Shown: positions 17,219 to 25,992, numbered from the stretch's first letter. The stretch: DNA of 55,621 nucleotides from Akkermansia sp. (GCA_017435365.1 JAFSFD010000052.1:1-55621), one strand, 5' to 3'. Notes: a model not told the origin generated them from the sequence alone. A program made the numbers and translations.

Positions 17219-18769
17219 TCAATTCTCCTTCAGCCACCGGCTGAAGGCTTGCGCCCATTTCAGGGAAATGCCGGGCAGCTCAGCCAGTTCCTCAGGGCTG
17301 CGGGAGCGGATGCCCGGCACGGTGTGGAAGCGCGCCAGCAGCAGCTCCTTGCGGCGCGGGGTCATGGTGGGGTAGGCATCCAGCTTACTCTCGCGCACGC
17401 GCTTGCGCACCAGCAGCTCATTGTAATTATTCGCAAAGCGGTGAGCCTCATCGCGCAGGCGCTGAAGCAGGCGCAGCGCGCCGCACTCGTGGCTCAGCAC
17501 CAGCGGCTCCGCCTGCCCCGGCAGGTAAATCTCCTCATCGCGCTTCGCCAGGCCCACCACCGGCATGTGCTGCAAGCCAATCTCTGCCAGCACCTGCGCC
17601 GCAATCGCCAGCTGGCCCTTGCCGCCATCCACCACCACCAGGTCCGGCACCTTGATAGGCGCCTTTCCCTGTGCCCCCAGCTCCTTGAGCCAGGCATACA
17701 TATCGGCACCCTCCGGCTTATCGAAAAGCGCACTGCTCTCATTCACAATGCGCGAATAGCGGCGGCGCACCACCTCAAGCATGGAGGCAAAATCATTCTG
17801 CCCGTCCACCCCCTTGATGCGGTAGCGGCGGTACGCCGCATTATCCGGCCGGCCATTCGTAAACCGCACCATGCTGGCCACAATGTGGTTGCTCGATAAG
17901 TTCGAAATATCGAAACACTCCATCACCGTCGGCGGCTGCGGCATACCCAGCGCGGCGGCCAGCTCCGCCAGGTCGCGGTCCGGGTCCACCGTGCCGGGCA
18001 GGTCGGGCGAGCGGCGGGCAAAGCGGCGGGCAGGCTCCAGCGTCTTGATGATATTCTCGCGCACATCGCGCAAGCGGGCCGCCTGCTCAAAATCCAGCGC
18101 ATCGGCGGCGGCCATCATCTCCTGCGTCAGCGCGTCCAGATGCGCCTGGCGCCCGCGCCCCTCCAGCAGCCCCAGGGCCGCCTCGAACTGCTCCCGGTAC
18201 TCCTCAGGCGAAATCCGGCCGATGCACGGCGCCGAGCAGTGGCGGATCTCATCATCGTGGCAATGGCGGTACTGCTCCTCCCCCGGGTGGCGGCAGGTGC
18301 AGGTGCGCAGGCGGAAGCGGTGGTTGAGCCACTCCACCGTCTCCTTCAGCGCCGTAGCATGCACAAACGGGCCTATGTAGCGCGCGCCGTCATCCTTCCG
18401 CAGCCGCACCAGCGAAAAGCGGGGAAACTCCTCCTGGCGGCTCGCCCGCAGCAGATAATACCGCTTATCATCCCGCAGCTGCACATTGTAGTGCGGCCGG
18501 TACTCCTTGATGAGCTTCTGCTCCAGGATGAGGGATTCCTGCTCATTGCGCACCTCGTAATAATCAAAATCCACAATCGCCGCAATCAGTGCACGCGTCT
18601 TGCCATTCTCCAGCGTTGCGCGCGATGGCGAAAAATAATTCGCCAGGCGCCGGTGCAAATCCTTCGCCTTTCCCACGTAAATCACGCCTCCGCCCTCCCC
18701 CTTCATCAGATAAACCCCGGGGCAGTGCGGAGTCCCCCGCCACTTCTCTTTCAGGTTCACACCCGCCAT
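17219..18769 (-). CDS. uvrC: Excinuclease ABC subunit C
   Basis: Makes both incisions around lesions in UvrABC nucleotide excision repair. Domains in order: GIY-YIG-type nuclease (PGVYLMKG, VIYVGKAKDLHRRL), a cysteine-bearing segment (RTCTCRHP), the UVR domain that binds UvrB (MMAAADALDFEQAARLRDV), an RNase H-like nuclease (ECFDISNLSS, VVVDGGKGQL), and a C-terminal helix-hairpin-helix (VPGIRSRSPEELAELPGIS). At 516 aa it is shorter than the roughly 600-residue enterobacterial form. Start: TTGCCT-N16-TAAGAT ends 6 nt before ATG 18769. Confidence 0.95.
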   Translation of the reverse strand: MAGVNLKEKWRGTPHCPGVYLMKGEGGGVIYVGKAKDLHRRLANYFSPSRATLENGKTRALIAAIVDFDYYEVRNEQESLILEQKLIKEYRPHYNVQLRDDKRYYLLRASRQEEFPRFSLVRLRKDDGARYIGPFVHATALKETVEWLNHRFRLRTCTCRHPGEEQYRHCHDDEIRHCSAPCIGRISPEEYREQFEAALGLLEGRGRQAHLDALTQEMMAAADALDFEQAARLRDVRENIIKTLEPARRFARRSPDLPGTVDPDRDLAELAAALGMPQPPTVMECFDISNLSSNHIVASMVRFTNGRPDNAAYRRYRIKGVDGQNDFASMLEVVRRRYSRIVNESSALFDKPEGADMYAWLKELGAQGKAPIKVPDLVVVDGGKGQLAIAAQVLAEIGLQHMPVVGLAKRDEEIYLPGQAEPLVLSHECGALRLLQRLRDEAHRFANNYNELLVRKRVRESKLDAYPTMTPRRKELLLARFHTVPGIRSRSPEELAELPGISLKWAQAFSRWLKEN

Positions 18770-18775
18770 ACGGCC

Positions 18776-18803
18776 ATCTTACCAGAATTTTACCAGAAGG
18801 CAA
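18776..18803 (-). promoter_or_regulatory. Promoter of uvrC
   Basis: TTGCCT (18803-18798), 16-bp spacer, TAAGAT (18781-18776), 6 nt to the ATG. Confidence 0.65.
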
Positions 18804-18831
18804 TCCATTACCACATCACCCATATTTGAAG

Positions 18832-18970
18832 TACGAATGACGAGGTGGGAGGTACGAAGTGAAAGTTCCGCGAGCCTTGCGGCTCGCCATTGTACATCAA
18901 ATAATTCCATACTGGCGGGCGAATGCCCGCGGAACTTTTTACTTCGTAACTCGTAATTCGTAATTCAAAT
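18832..18970. repeat. Heptamer repeats flanking a two-hairpin element, copy C
   Basis: Element at 18862-18938, same orientation as copy A, bordered by GTACGAAT/GTACGAAG and TTCGTAAC/TCGTAATT heptamers. The remaining 18971-19134 shows nothing recognisable. Confidence 0.8.
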
Positions 18971-19134
18971 TTTTCTCGCGCTCCGGGTTCAAACTGTGGG
19001 AGACGAGCGGGAATCTGCCACTCACAGCCGAAAAAAAATCAAAAAAGGGAATAAATCACATGGGCTGAAACGTCTAATGAGTAAAAGCAACACATCTTCC
19101 CCTGAAAAAACAACACCAATCACCCCCCAACTGT

Positions 19135-19998
19135 ATGCACCACTGCCTCCGACTCTGCACCCTGCTGACCATTGCCCTGCTCACCCTTGGCGGCCAGGCC
19201 ACAAGCGCCCCGAAAGCAACAAACAAACAGCAGCCGGTACCCGCGCTGATTGAAGCAAACAGAAACAACAAAGCCCTGCTTTTCAACGCGCCAGTCTACA
19301 ACAACAAGGCAAAGGTATATTACCTGTATCTCCTGAACAACATCTACTCCAGCGCCAACTTCACCCAGGCTACGGATTTTCTGGCAGAGCTCCACAACAA
19401 AATGCAACCCACCGGGGCCGAACTCATCCTCTGCGTCAACTACACCGCCAAAGATGCCGCACAGTATGCAAAATCCAAACGCCTCGGCGGCGCCATCAAT
19501 ATCCCCAGACGCTGCGCCCAGCTCGCAGCCAAATGCCCCATTGTCAACACAGACAAAGCAAGCGTCCGCGATACCCTCTTCAAGAACCATATCTCGCCCT
19601 ATGGCTCACCCTACACCCATTCCTACCCGATTCTGCGGGCAATCGACCCCAGAGGAAAAGCCCTGGCCTACTTCATGCTCTGTGGCAAATCCGTGCGCAT
19701 GCTGCTGCCGCACTCCCGCTTCTCCAAATTGGTGGTCAGGAACGTACAGCGCGAATCCGAATGGGTGGCAGATACCATTCTTGCCACGCATTCCTACCTG
19801 CTCCGGATAGCCGAAGAGGCTGAAACTGAACAACCCGGACCGGAAGATGACGAACAAGCTACCGCCCGGACCAGCATAAAGAAAAAGGGTGGCAGGAAAT
19901 CCTCCCCCGGAAAAAAGCAGACCCCGCCGGCTGACGAGCCGGATGCAGATACCCCCGAGGAAGACGAGGACGATGAAGAAGAGTGGGACGAAATTTGA
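19135..19998 (+). CDS. Secreted protein of unknown function with an acidic tail
   Basis: 287 aa. A signal peptide is followed, after cleavage near TSA, by a mixed domain (about residues 35-225) that may be a degenerate thioredoxin-like or redoxin fold. Its AVYNNKAKVYYLYLLNN strand, a mention of LILCVNYTAKDA, and an ILRAIDPRGKALAYF segment are reminiscent of that group, but no CxxC is present. The C-terminus is low complexity: basic (IKKKGGRKSSPGKK), then very acidic (DEDDEEEWDEI). No family was recognised with confidence. It stands alone between repeat clusters. Confidence 0.65.
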   Translation: MHHCLRLCTLLTIALLTLGGQATSAPKATNKQQPVPALIEANRNNKALLFNAPVYNNKAKVYYLYLLNNIYSSANFTQATDFLAELHNKMQPTGAELILCVNYTAKDAAQYAKSKRLGGAINIPRRCAQLAAKCPIVNTDKASVRDTLFKNHISPYGSPYTHSYPILRAIDPRGKALAYFMLCGKSVRMLLPHSRFSKLVVRNVQRESEWVADTILATHSYLLRIAEEAETEQPGPEDDEQATARTSIKKKGGRKSSPGKKQTPPADEPDADTPEEDEDDEEEWDEI

Positions 19999-20015
19999 AT
20001 TACGAATTACGAATT

Positions 20016-20399
20016 GGGAACCTCTAAAAACTCTCTAAATTGGAATTGGGCGAGCAGTTAGCGAGCGCAAGCGAGCGGAATTTATAGCCCACGTAAGTGG
20101 GCGACATATCCATAGCCATAGGGGCGTAAGCCCCTCGTTTGGTAATAAAAAACATGGAACCCGTGAAACGGGTGACAGAAGGCGCAACTCCATGATAAGC
20201 GACCGTTTCTGTCACCCGTTTCACGGGTTCCAATTACCTTTTTTATGCCTACGAGGGGTTCCGCACCCCACGCTACCGCGTGGAGTGCTCCACCGCCTCG
20301 CTATGGGTATGTCGCCCGTTTCACGGGCTTAGAATTCCGCTCGCCTGCGGATCGCCTAATTCCAATTTGTTGGTTGGTTTTGAGTTTTTAGAGGTCCCC
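20016..20399. repeat. Larger element with MITE ends and a different interior
   Basis: Starts GGGAACCTCTAAAAACTC and ends GAGTTTTTAGAGGTCCCC, the same inverted ends as the MITE-like family. The interior holds hairpins GCCCAC-GTAA-GTGGGC, GGGGC-GTAA-GCCCC, a long inverted pair of GGAACCCGTGAAACGGGTGAC-like arms (20157-20178 and 20211-20231), and CCCG-TTTCA-CGGG. No protein is encoded. Confidence 0.75.
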
Positions 20400-20525
20400 G
20401 AATTACGAAGTGAAAATATTCCGCGGGCATTCGCCCGCCAGTATGGAATTGTTTGATGTACAATGGCGAGCCGTAAGGATCGCGGAACTTTCACTTCGTA
20501 CCTCCCACCTCGTACTTCGCACTTT
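20400..20525. repeat. Heptamer repeats flanking a two-hairpin element, copy D
   Basis: Element at 20413-20491, orientation as copy B. One hairpin arm has a base change (GGATCGC instead of GGCTCGC), so this copy is decaying. Confidence 0.75.
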
Positions 20526-20651
20526 TTTCGGAACGAGTTCCCTGCGGTGGGTTTGGAAATGGCTTGTCGCTCGCTGGAGAGGCGCCTGAGCTCCTCCTTG
20601 TTGCCCGTACAGACAGGTATTCACCCGCCGCTGCTGTTGGCACGCGTTTTC

Positions 20652-20747
20652 TTATAAAAACGTGATTACAATCACACATACCATTATAAAGATGTGATTG
20701 CAATCACATAATTCTGTATAAAAATGTGGTCAAAATCACATTTTTAT
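20652..20747. promoter_or_regulatory. Three 32-bp tandem repeats, each centred on a palindrome
   Basis: Palindromes GTGATTACAATCAC (20662-20675), TGTGATTGCAATCACA (20693-20708) and TGTGGTCAAAATCACA (20725-20740) have centres exactly 32 bp apart. Each is preceded by TATAAA. The third lies inside a longer 19-bp inverted repeat (20710-20728 with 20737-20755). The second fits the CRP-type half-site pattern TGTGA-N6-TCACA. They sit just upstream of the ATPase promoter. Confidence 0.75.
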
Positions 20748-20767
20748 ACAGAATTCGATAAAAAGAG

Positions 20768-20796
20768 TTGCGTGGTGAGGGCACACAATATATAAT
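20768..20796 (+). promoter_or_regulatory. Promoter of the island ATPase
   Basis: TTGCGT, 17-bp spacer, TATAAT (20791-20796), a perfect -10. The leader to ATG 20866 is about 63 nt. The last upstream palindrome would be centred near -70. Confidence 0.65.
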
Positions 20797-20865
20797 GGGA
20801 GCGTAGCCCCCTGCCCTTCCGGCGCACCAACAGAAAGTTGAGGGCAGACAGATTCGCAATCGGAC

Positions 20866-22206
20866 ATGGAACGTCTTATATTAAAAAAACTACTGAGTTG
20901 GAAAAAATCGGTCTACCGGAAACCTCTTATTCTGAAAGGAGTCCGGCAGGTGGGGAAGACGTGGGTTCTGAAAGAGTTCGGAAGGCTGCATTATGAGAAC
21001 ACGGCTTACTTCAACTTTGACGAGAATGAGGAATACAGACAATTCTTTGAGACGACAAAGGATGTTAATCGCATTCTGCAAAATCTGATGCTGGTGAGCG
21101 GGAAGAAAATAGAGCCGGAGAAGACTCTGATTATCTTTGACGAGGTTCAGGATTGTCCGCAGGTTATCAACTCGCTGAAGTATTTCTGCGAGAACGCCCC
21201 TCAATATCACGTAGCCTGTGCCGGTTCGCTGCTGGGTATTGCCCTGGCCAAGCCCTCAGCATTTCCTGTGGGTAAGGTGAATTTCATGCAGATTGACCCG
21301 ATGTCCTTCAGCGAGTTTCTGCTGGCGAATGGGGATGAGAACATGCTGAGGTATATGGAGAGCGTGGACTCGATTGCCCCCATTCCGGATGCATTTTTCA
21401 ATCCGCTTTGCGAGAAACTGAAGATGTATTTCATTACCGGTGGCATGCCGGAGGCTGTGCAGATGTGGACCGAAGCCCGGGATACGGAGGCTATGCAGAC
21501 GGCTCTCTCTGAAATCATCGATGCTTATGAGCGGGACTTTGCCAAGCATCCAAACAGCCATGAGTTCCCTAAAATCTCGATGATATGGAAATCTATTCCA
21601 TCGCAATTATCAAAAGAAAACAAAAAATTCATCTATAAGGTGGTCAAGGAAGGAGCCAGGGCTCGGGAATACGAGGATGCATTGCAATGGCTGGTCAACG
21701 CCCGGCTGGTGCATAAGATATTCCGCAGCAGTGCCCCGGGATTACCCATGGCGGCCTACGATGATATTTCCGCATTCAAGATTTACCTGGTGGATGTTGG
21801 GCTTCTGCGGAGGCTGGCCCTGCTGGCTCCTTCGGCGTTTGGTGAGGGAACCCGGCTTTTCACCGAATTCAAGGGAGCGCTTACAGAAAACTATGTTCTG
21901 CAATCCCTGATTCCCCAGTTTGAAGCAACGCCCCGTTACTGGAGCCAGAATAATCCACCGTATGAGGTCGATTTTCTGGTTCAGCGCGAAAATGATCTGA
22001 TTCCCATCGAAGTCAAGTCTGCCACCAACCTCTCCAGTGCAAGTTTGAGGAAGTTCAAAGAACTTTTCCCGGATAAAGTCAAGCTCCGCGTGCGGTTCTC
22101 GCTGGATAACCTGAAGCTGGATGACGACGTACTGAACATCCCCCTGTTCATGGCTGATGAAACAGACCGACTGATTGGCATAGCGCTGAAACAGCGGCAG
22201 AAATAA
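20866..22206 (+). CDS. AAA ATPase with DUF4143 and nuclease-like C-terminus
   Basis: 446 aa. Walker A GVRQVGKT (residues 25-32), Walker B LIIFDEVQ (88-95), a sensor-like CAGSLLG, then the DUF4143 region with a PD-(D/E)XK-like core (YEVDFLVQ, LIPIEVKSA, about residues 365-385). Proteins of this type are common in variable islands of gut bacteria and their cellular role is unsettled. The tandem palindromes and a strong promoter upstream suggest tight control. It is convergent with the AbiE pair, which ends 65 bp away. Confidence 0.85.
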   Translation: MERLILKKLLSWKKSVYRKPLILKGVRQVGKTWVLKEFGRLHYENTAYFNFDENEEYRQFFETTKDVNRILQNLMLVSGKKIEPEKTLIIFDEVQDCPQVINSLKYFCENAPQYHVACAGSLLGIALAKPSAFPVGKVNFMQIDPMSFSEFLLANGDENMLRYMESVDSIAPIPDAFFNPLCEKLKMYFITGGMPEAVQMWTEARDTEAMQTALSEIIDAYERDFAKHPNSHEFPKISMIWKSIPSQLSKENKKFIYKVVKEGARAREYEDALQWLVNARLVHKIFRSSAPGLPMAAYDDISAFKIYLVDVGLLRRLALLAPSAFGEGTRLFTEFKGALTENYVLQSLIPQFEATPRYWSQNNPPYEVDFLVQRENDLIPIEVKSATNLSSASLRKFKELFPDKVKLRVRFSLDNLKLDDDVLNIPLFMADETDRLIGIALKQRQK

Positions 22207-22270
22207 GATATTGACGATTGGAGAATCCGGCTCAGGTTAGAGACTTCCCTTTTCCGGCAGATGGGGGTAC

Positions 22271-23332
22271 CTATCCCTCCAACTCTGTAGTGGGAGGGGC
22301 GGTTGGTTCCATAGTTGGATAATTTCTGATATCCAAGGGAAGCGGGGTGAGTTCATTGATTTCCTGTTCCAGCTGAACGAGTTCCTGCATGATAATGCTG
22401 AAATCCGGAGCATCGGCAGGCAGCATCTCGCGCTTCATGTTTTCATAATCGGCTTCCAATTCCGATAAAATGCGCTCAGTGGGAATAAGGTGCATGCTTC
22501 CCGGTACTGCGTTGGGGTAATCGGCCCACCCGGCCCGATAGAAGTTGTGTTTGAAGGCGGCAACCTGGTAGAGCAATTTCATATCGGCAAAAGCTCTGCT
22601 TTTCAGCTCCGGATGACGTGCCATCATGATGGTGTCGTAGTAGTGCCGGGCATAGCGGGAAGGTAAAGCAGAATTGCGTTTCACCTGGGCATGCAGGATG
22701 GTAATTTTCTCCCAGAAAGCGCGTTCGGCAGTCGTGACTGTCACGCAGACATCGGCGCTATGGAAGAGTCTGGGATAGAGCTCTGCCATGTATGGACGTA
22801 CGATGTGCTCAGCATGAGGATTCCATGCTGCTTTTGGGCCAATTTCCAGAAGGATTTCTGGCCGAATGTAGGAAGCGACACACGTTTTCGGATACGTGAT
22901 GATGATGATTTCAGCAGATTTAGGCGATAATGCGGCCGAACAGATATTGCCACAGCACGCCTGAACAACCGGCAGAATAGATTCTGCGATTTGCTGGGCA
23001 TTCCATTCATCCAACGCCTTGAGCATCTTTGCACGACCGGAGTTCCCATACCGGGCGGCCGGATTCCACTCGGTGTCCGCACTGAATTCGTTCCAATTGA
23101 GGATGAGGTCTATGTCCTCAGAAAAGCGCTTTATGTAACCATACACCTTGGAGAGACTGGTTCCACCTTTGAATATAATGGAGTCTTTCAGGGGCGATTG
23201 GAACAAGCGCCGCAACATCCAGCACACCCAGAAATCCTTTTCGATGGCAGCGGGCGACATGTCCATTTTAGCGGCGGTCTGAGTAATCAGCTCCAAGCGC
23301 TGCGGCAGGGGAAGCTTGATAAATTTATCCAT
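22271..23332 (-). CDS. AbiEii/AbiGii-family nucleotidyltransferase toxin
   Basis: 353 aa. The nucleotidyltransferase motifs FKGGTSLSK (54-62) and SEDIDL (71-76) give the GS and DxD signature of the AbiEii/MenT fold. A later TTAERAFWEKI helix, RYARHYYDTIM and an LIPTERILSELEADYENM segment are typical of the family. AbiEii toxins add nucleotides to cellular RNA targets, arresting growth in phage-infected cells. The start overlaps the antitoxin stop by 8 nt, indicating translational coupling. Confidence 0.9.
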   Translation of the reverse strand: MDKFIKLPLPQRLELITQTAAKMDMSPAAIEKDFWVCWMLRRLFQSPLKDSIIFKGGTSLSKVYGYIKRFSEDIDLILNWNEFSADTEWNPAARYGNSGRAKMLKALDEWNAQQIAESILPVVQACCGNICSAALSPKSAEIIIITYPKTCVASYIRPEILLEIGPKAAWNPHAEHIVRPYMAELYPRLFHSADVCVTVTTAERAFWEKITILHAQVKRNSALPSRYARHYYDTIMMARHPELKSRAFADMKLLYQVAAFKHNFYRAGWADYPNAVPGSMHLIPTERILSELEADYENMKREMLPADAPDFSIIMQELVQLEQEINELTPLPLDIRNYPTMEPTAPPTTELEG

Positions 23333-23957
23333 AATGTGGTGTGGGCAGGAGTGGGCGGAGAATGCGGCGAAGTTTTTCTGAGAGCTGCGGGAGTGCTTTA
23401 TGAAGCTGATTGCAGAGAGCCGGGGTCAGCAACGAGGAAAGGGCGGCACTGTACTCATCACTCAATGCACGTTCCCCCAGCTCTTTGACAGCCTGAATGA
23501 ACATGGAGCATTCGTTGTTGCCCAGGCGCGCCTCGCGAACGGGGATGTGTTTAAACTCCAGTGTGCGGCCTTCAATCTCAAAGCTCCGGCTGGGACCATC
23601 GGATAAATACAGGCATCTGGTGGGGACCTGAGTGCTCAACCCCAGATAGTTCAGTGCCGCATTGCCGGAGGGCTGAATACTCCACTGATGCTTCCGGGCC
23701 AGGGCCTGGGCCACTTTATCCAAATCCGGAGCAAGCGTTTCCTGAAGCAGGGTGCTGAACTTGGGGTAATCGTATATCCCTTTCCAAAGCGCACGAATAA
23801 CTCCTTTATTCTTAAGTTGATAAAAGCACCAGGCTATATTACCCTCGCTACCCAGGTGATAAAAATCCCTATTAGAAAAGACACATCCCCTCCCCCAGCG
23901 ACGCAAAGTAGCCAGGATGCGTTTCTCCATGGAAGCAGCTGTATCATTCTTCTGCAC
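23325..23957 (-). CDS. AbiEi-type antitoxin (DUF6088-like)
   Basis: 210 aa. An N-terminal winged-helix region (MEKRILATLRRWGRGCVFSN, then WCFYQLKNKGVIRALWKGIY) is the transcription-regulator part of type IV AbiEi antitoxins. The C-terminal domain carries GNAALNYLGLSTQVP and KHIP segments typical of DUF6088/AbiEi. It would repress its own operon and counter the downstream toxin. Start: TTGATT-N17-TATATT ends 6 nt before GTG 23957, favouring this GTG over the ATG at 23930. The upstream DNA (23990-24100) is AT-rich, as at an island junction. Confidence 0.85.
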   Translation of the reverse strand: MQKNDTAASMEKRILATLRRWGRGCVFSNRDFYHLGSEGNIAWCFYQLKNKGVIRALWKGIYDYPKFSTLLQETLAPDLDKVAQALARKHQWSIQPSGNAALNYLGLSTQVPTRCLYLSDGPSRSFEIEGRTLEFKHIPVREARLGNNECSMFIQAVKELGERALSDEYSAALSSLLTPALCNQLHKALPQLSEKLRRILRPLLPTPHYG

Positions 23958-23963
23958 GACCCC

Positions 23964-23992
23964 AATATAACACCAGCCCCAGAAAAAATCAA
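23964..23992 (-). promoter_or_regulatory. Promoter of the AbiE operon
   Basis: TTGATT (23992-23987), 17-bp spacer, TATATT (23969-23964), 6 nt to GTG. Confidence 0.65.
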
Positions 23993-24063
23993 ATCTTTTA
24001 CGACTTATTTTTTCTTTTTTCTTATTCTTTTTGTTTTATATACTTATCCTATTTCTTTTCTAA

Positions 24064-24612
24064 TGGAAATTTTGTATTTTCATTTGCTATGTATACTCCA
24101 CCCCAGTCATCGGACAACGCGTAGGCGATACCACTGCCCTCATCAATCTATACCGCTCTCTGCTGACAGCGCGTTGGAATACCTTCCACTATTACTACAA
24201 GTTGAAAGAGCTTGTGCCACAGAAGGAATGGCCGGCACAATATGAACTGATTAAAAAGCAATCCGATGATGAGGATTTCCTGATTCGGCTCTATGCTGCG
24301 GAAAAGGATTATCCGGCGCTCTTCCAGGCGATTATGGATGAGGGCTACAACATTCAGCAACTGGTGAAATCGCATTTGCCAAACATGCCGGTGGAATATC
24401 ATGAGCCCCTGCTGCAGCGGGCAATATATGAACTGGCAAACGAAGCCTCGCGGGCCAGCAATCGCAAGGAATACACGCAGATTGCAAGCCGCATCCGGGA
24501 GCTGGCAAAGCTCCCCGGAGCCCGGGTGTTGACTGAGGCACTGGTGACCAGACTCCGCTCCGAGTACCGAAAACGCCCCGCCTTTATCGAGGAGCTCAGC
24601 AAGCTCCCCTGA
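24064..24612 (+). pseudogene. 5'-truncated remnant of a larger gene
   Basis: The frame is open from a stop at 24061 but has no plausible start. Protein-like sequence appears from about 24103 (GQRVGDTTALINLYRSLL) and runs on through FHYYYKLKELVPQ and the DDEDFLIRLYAAEKDY segment to KRPAFIEELSKLP. The end resembles the C-terminus of SWIM zinc-finger family proteins, which would normally be several hundred residues longer. The 5' part appears to have been removed at the AT-rich junction with the AbiE promoter region. A TTG at 24202 could start a residual 136-aa product. Confidence 0.55.
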
Positions 24613-24624
24613 AGCCCCCTCAAA

Positions 24625-24656
24625 ATCACACATTCCACATAAAAGCGTAATTTCAA
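24625..24656. repeat. Degenerate copy of the 32-bp palindrome repeat
   Basis: ATCACACATTCCACATAAAA and the following bases align with 20671-20703 over about 32 bp with a few changes and one gap. It lies just past the gene remnant, so related repeats bound 20.65-24.66 kb. Confidence 0.5.
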
Positions 24657-24662
24657 CCCCAA

Positions 24663-24700
24663 AAGGGTGGGAGTGGGTTCGAGTCCCGTCTGTAGTGGAA
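24663..24700 (+). other. tRNA-like 3' fragment
   Basis: GTGGGTTCGAGTCCCGT reads as a T-arm (GGG/CCC stem with two wobble pairs and loop TTCGAGT), followed by CTGTAGT where a 3' acceptor strand would be. No matching ACTACAG acceptor or anticodon arm is found upstream. It may be an attachment-site remnant left by an integrating element. Confidence 0.35.
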
Positions 24701-24788
24701 CTCGGATTGAGAAGTCGATTGGAAAAGCATTTTGCTTGCTACGATTTCTTGCTATTTATGTTTTTTCGTAACAAGGTGTAGGAGTGCC

Positions 24789-24816
24789 TTGACTTTCAGT
24801 GTAAATGTGCTAAATA
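24789..24816 (+). promoter_or_regulatory. Promoter of the RelA/SpoT-domain gene
   Basis: TTGACT, 16-bp spacer, TAAATA (24811-24816), 12 nt before ATG 24829. Confidence 0.5.
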
Positions 24817-24828
24817 TATGGGTACGGC

Positions 24829-25890
24829 ATGTCACCCACGGAACAGCGTCTTTTCTCAGCCACACAGATAGCCAAGGCGGGAAGTATTTTGCGCGACACC
24901 TCATCATCTACAGATAAGGTGGAGTGGGCGATGCGAGTGCTTGATAATTTCCGGGCACTGCATGCAGAGCCTCTGAATGTGTTCCAGAATACACTACGTG
25001 CAAGGCTCAAAAAGCTGGGGTTGGAGGATGCCATTGTAGCACAGCGAATCAAACGCAAACCTACAATTCTGGAAAAGCTGCAGCGGTTCCGCTCGATGCG
25101 TCTGGACCAGATGGATGACATTGGCGGCATACGCGCCATTGTGGGCAGCATGGCAGAATTGCAGAAATTACGCGAGCTTTATACCGCTGGTTCCCACAGG
25201 CTACTGCACGAGATGCAACGCATCGATAACTACATCGCCACCCCCAAAAGTTCCGGGTACCGCGGGATTCACCTCGTTTTCCGTTATCAGACCAAGAAGG
25301 AGGATAAGGCGGGGTACAATGGGTTGCGCATTGAAATGCAGCTGCGCACCCAGTTGCAACACACCTGGGCTACTGCCGTGGAAACTTTTGAGGCATTCAT
25401 GGGCGAGAAATTTAAATCCAGCCAAGGTGCCCAGGAATGGCTCGATTTCTTTGCCATGGTATCCAGTGCGTTTGCCCTGAAAGAGAAGCAGGTTCCCTTG
25501 CCGGAGCATGCCCTGCTGACACGTCAGGAGCTGGCACACAAAATCAGGCAGCAGGCAGATGAGTTGCAAGTGGGGCTCATCATGAAGAGTTTCTCTCTGG
25601 CGGCGAACAATCTGGCTCCCCGATATCGACAGAAAGGCGGCTTGGCGCTGATGATTTTCGACAGTGTCACAAAATCTGCCAACGTTACGATTTATCACAA
25701 GGATCATTATGACCTCGCCTATGAGGCTTATGTGCGAGAGGAACAGCGCAGCAGCCAGGAAAGCACACGTCAGGTGGTGCTGGTCAAGATGGATTCCATC
25801 CAGAAACTGGAAAAGGCCTATCCCAACTATTTTGCGCGGCTCAAAGATTTCCAGACAGAACTGAACCATATTTTCTCCTGGTGCGCCTGA
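24829..25890 (+). CDS. RelA/SpoT-domain nucleotide pyrophosphokinase-like protein
   Basis: 353 aa. The central synthetase domain shows KRKPTILEKLQRF, MDDIGGIRAIV, SSGYRGIHLVFRY and EMQLRTQLQHTWA, matching the ATP-binding, GxRxI and EIQIRT motifs of small alarmone synthetases. There is no HD hydrolase, TGS or ACT domain. The C-terminal half (about 200-353) is a separate helical/strand domain. Solitary enzymes of this type make (p)ppGpp-like alarmones or, as toxSAS toxins, pyrophosphorylate other targets. Position beside the AbiE pair suggests a defence role, but no dedicated antitoxin gene is adjacent. Confidence 0.85.
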   Translation: MSPTEQRLFSATQIAKAGSILRDTSSSTDKVEWAMRVLDNFRALHAEPLNVFQNTLRARLKKLGLEDAIVAQRIKRKPTILEKLQRFRSMRLDQMDDIGGIRAIVGSMAELQKLRELYTAGSHRLLHEMQRIDNYIATPKSSGYRGIHLVFRYQTKKEDKAGYNGLRIEMQLRTQLQHTWATAVETFEAFMGEKFKSSQGAQEWLDFFAMVSSAFALKEKQVPLPEHALLTRQELAHKIRQQADELQVGLIMKSFSLAANNLAPRYRQKGGLALMIFDSVTKSANVTIYHKDHYDLAYEAYVREEQRSSQESTRQVVLVKMDSIQKLEKAYPNYFARLKDFQTELNHIFSWCA

Positions 25891-25935
25891 CCCCTCACCC
25901 CAGTCTGCTATTCAGAGCGGTCAATTCACTTTTAT

Positions 25936-25986
25936 TCTGCGGACCCAGCACTTCGAACTTCCGACTTCGCCACTTCGTACCTCACT
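25936..25986. repeat. Isolated CTTCG heptamer cluster
   Basis: ACTTCGAACTTCCGACTTCG followed by CACTTCGTACCTCAC: the heptamer family again, without the two-hairpin element. Confidence 0.55.
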
Positions 25987-25992
25987 TTGGGC

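Noticed and set aside
24663..24700. Complete tRNA gene
   Set aside because: Only a T-arm-like segment can be formed; there is no anticodon arm, D-arm or 5' acceptor strand.
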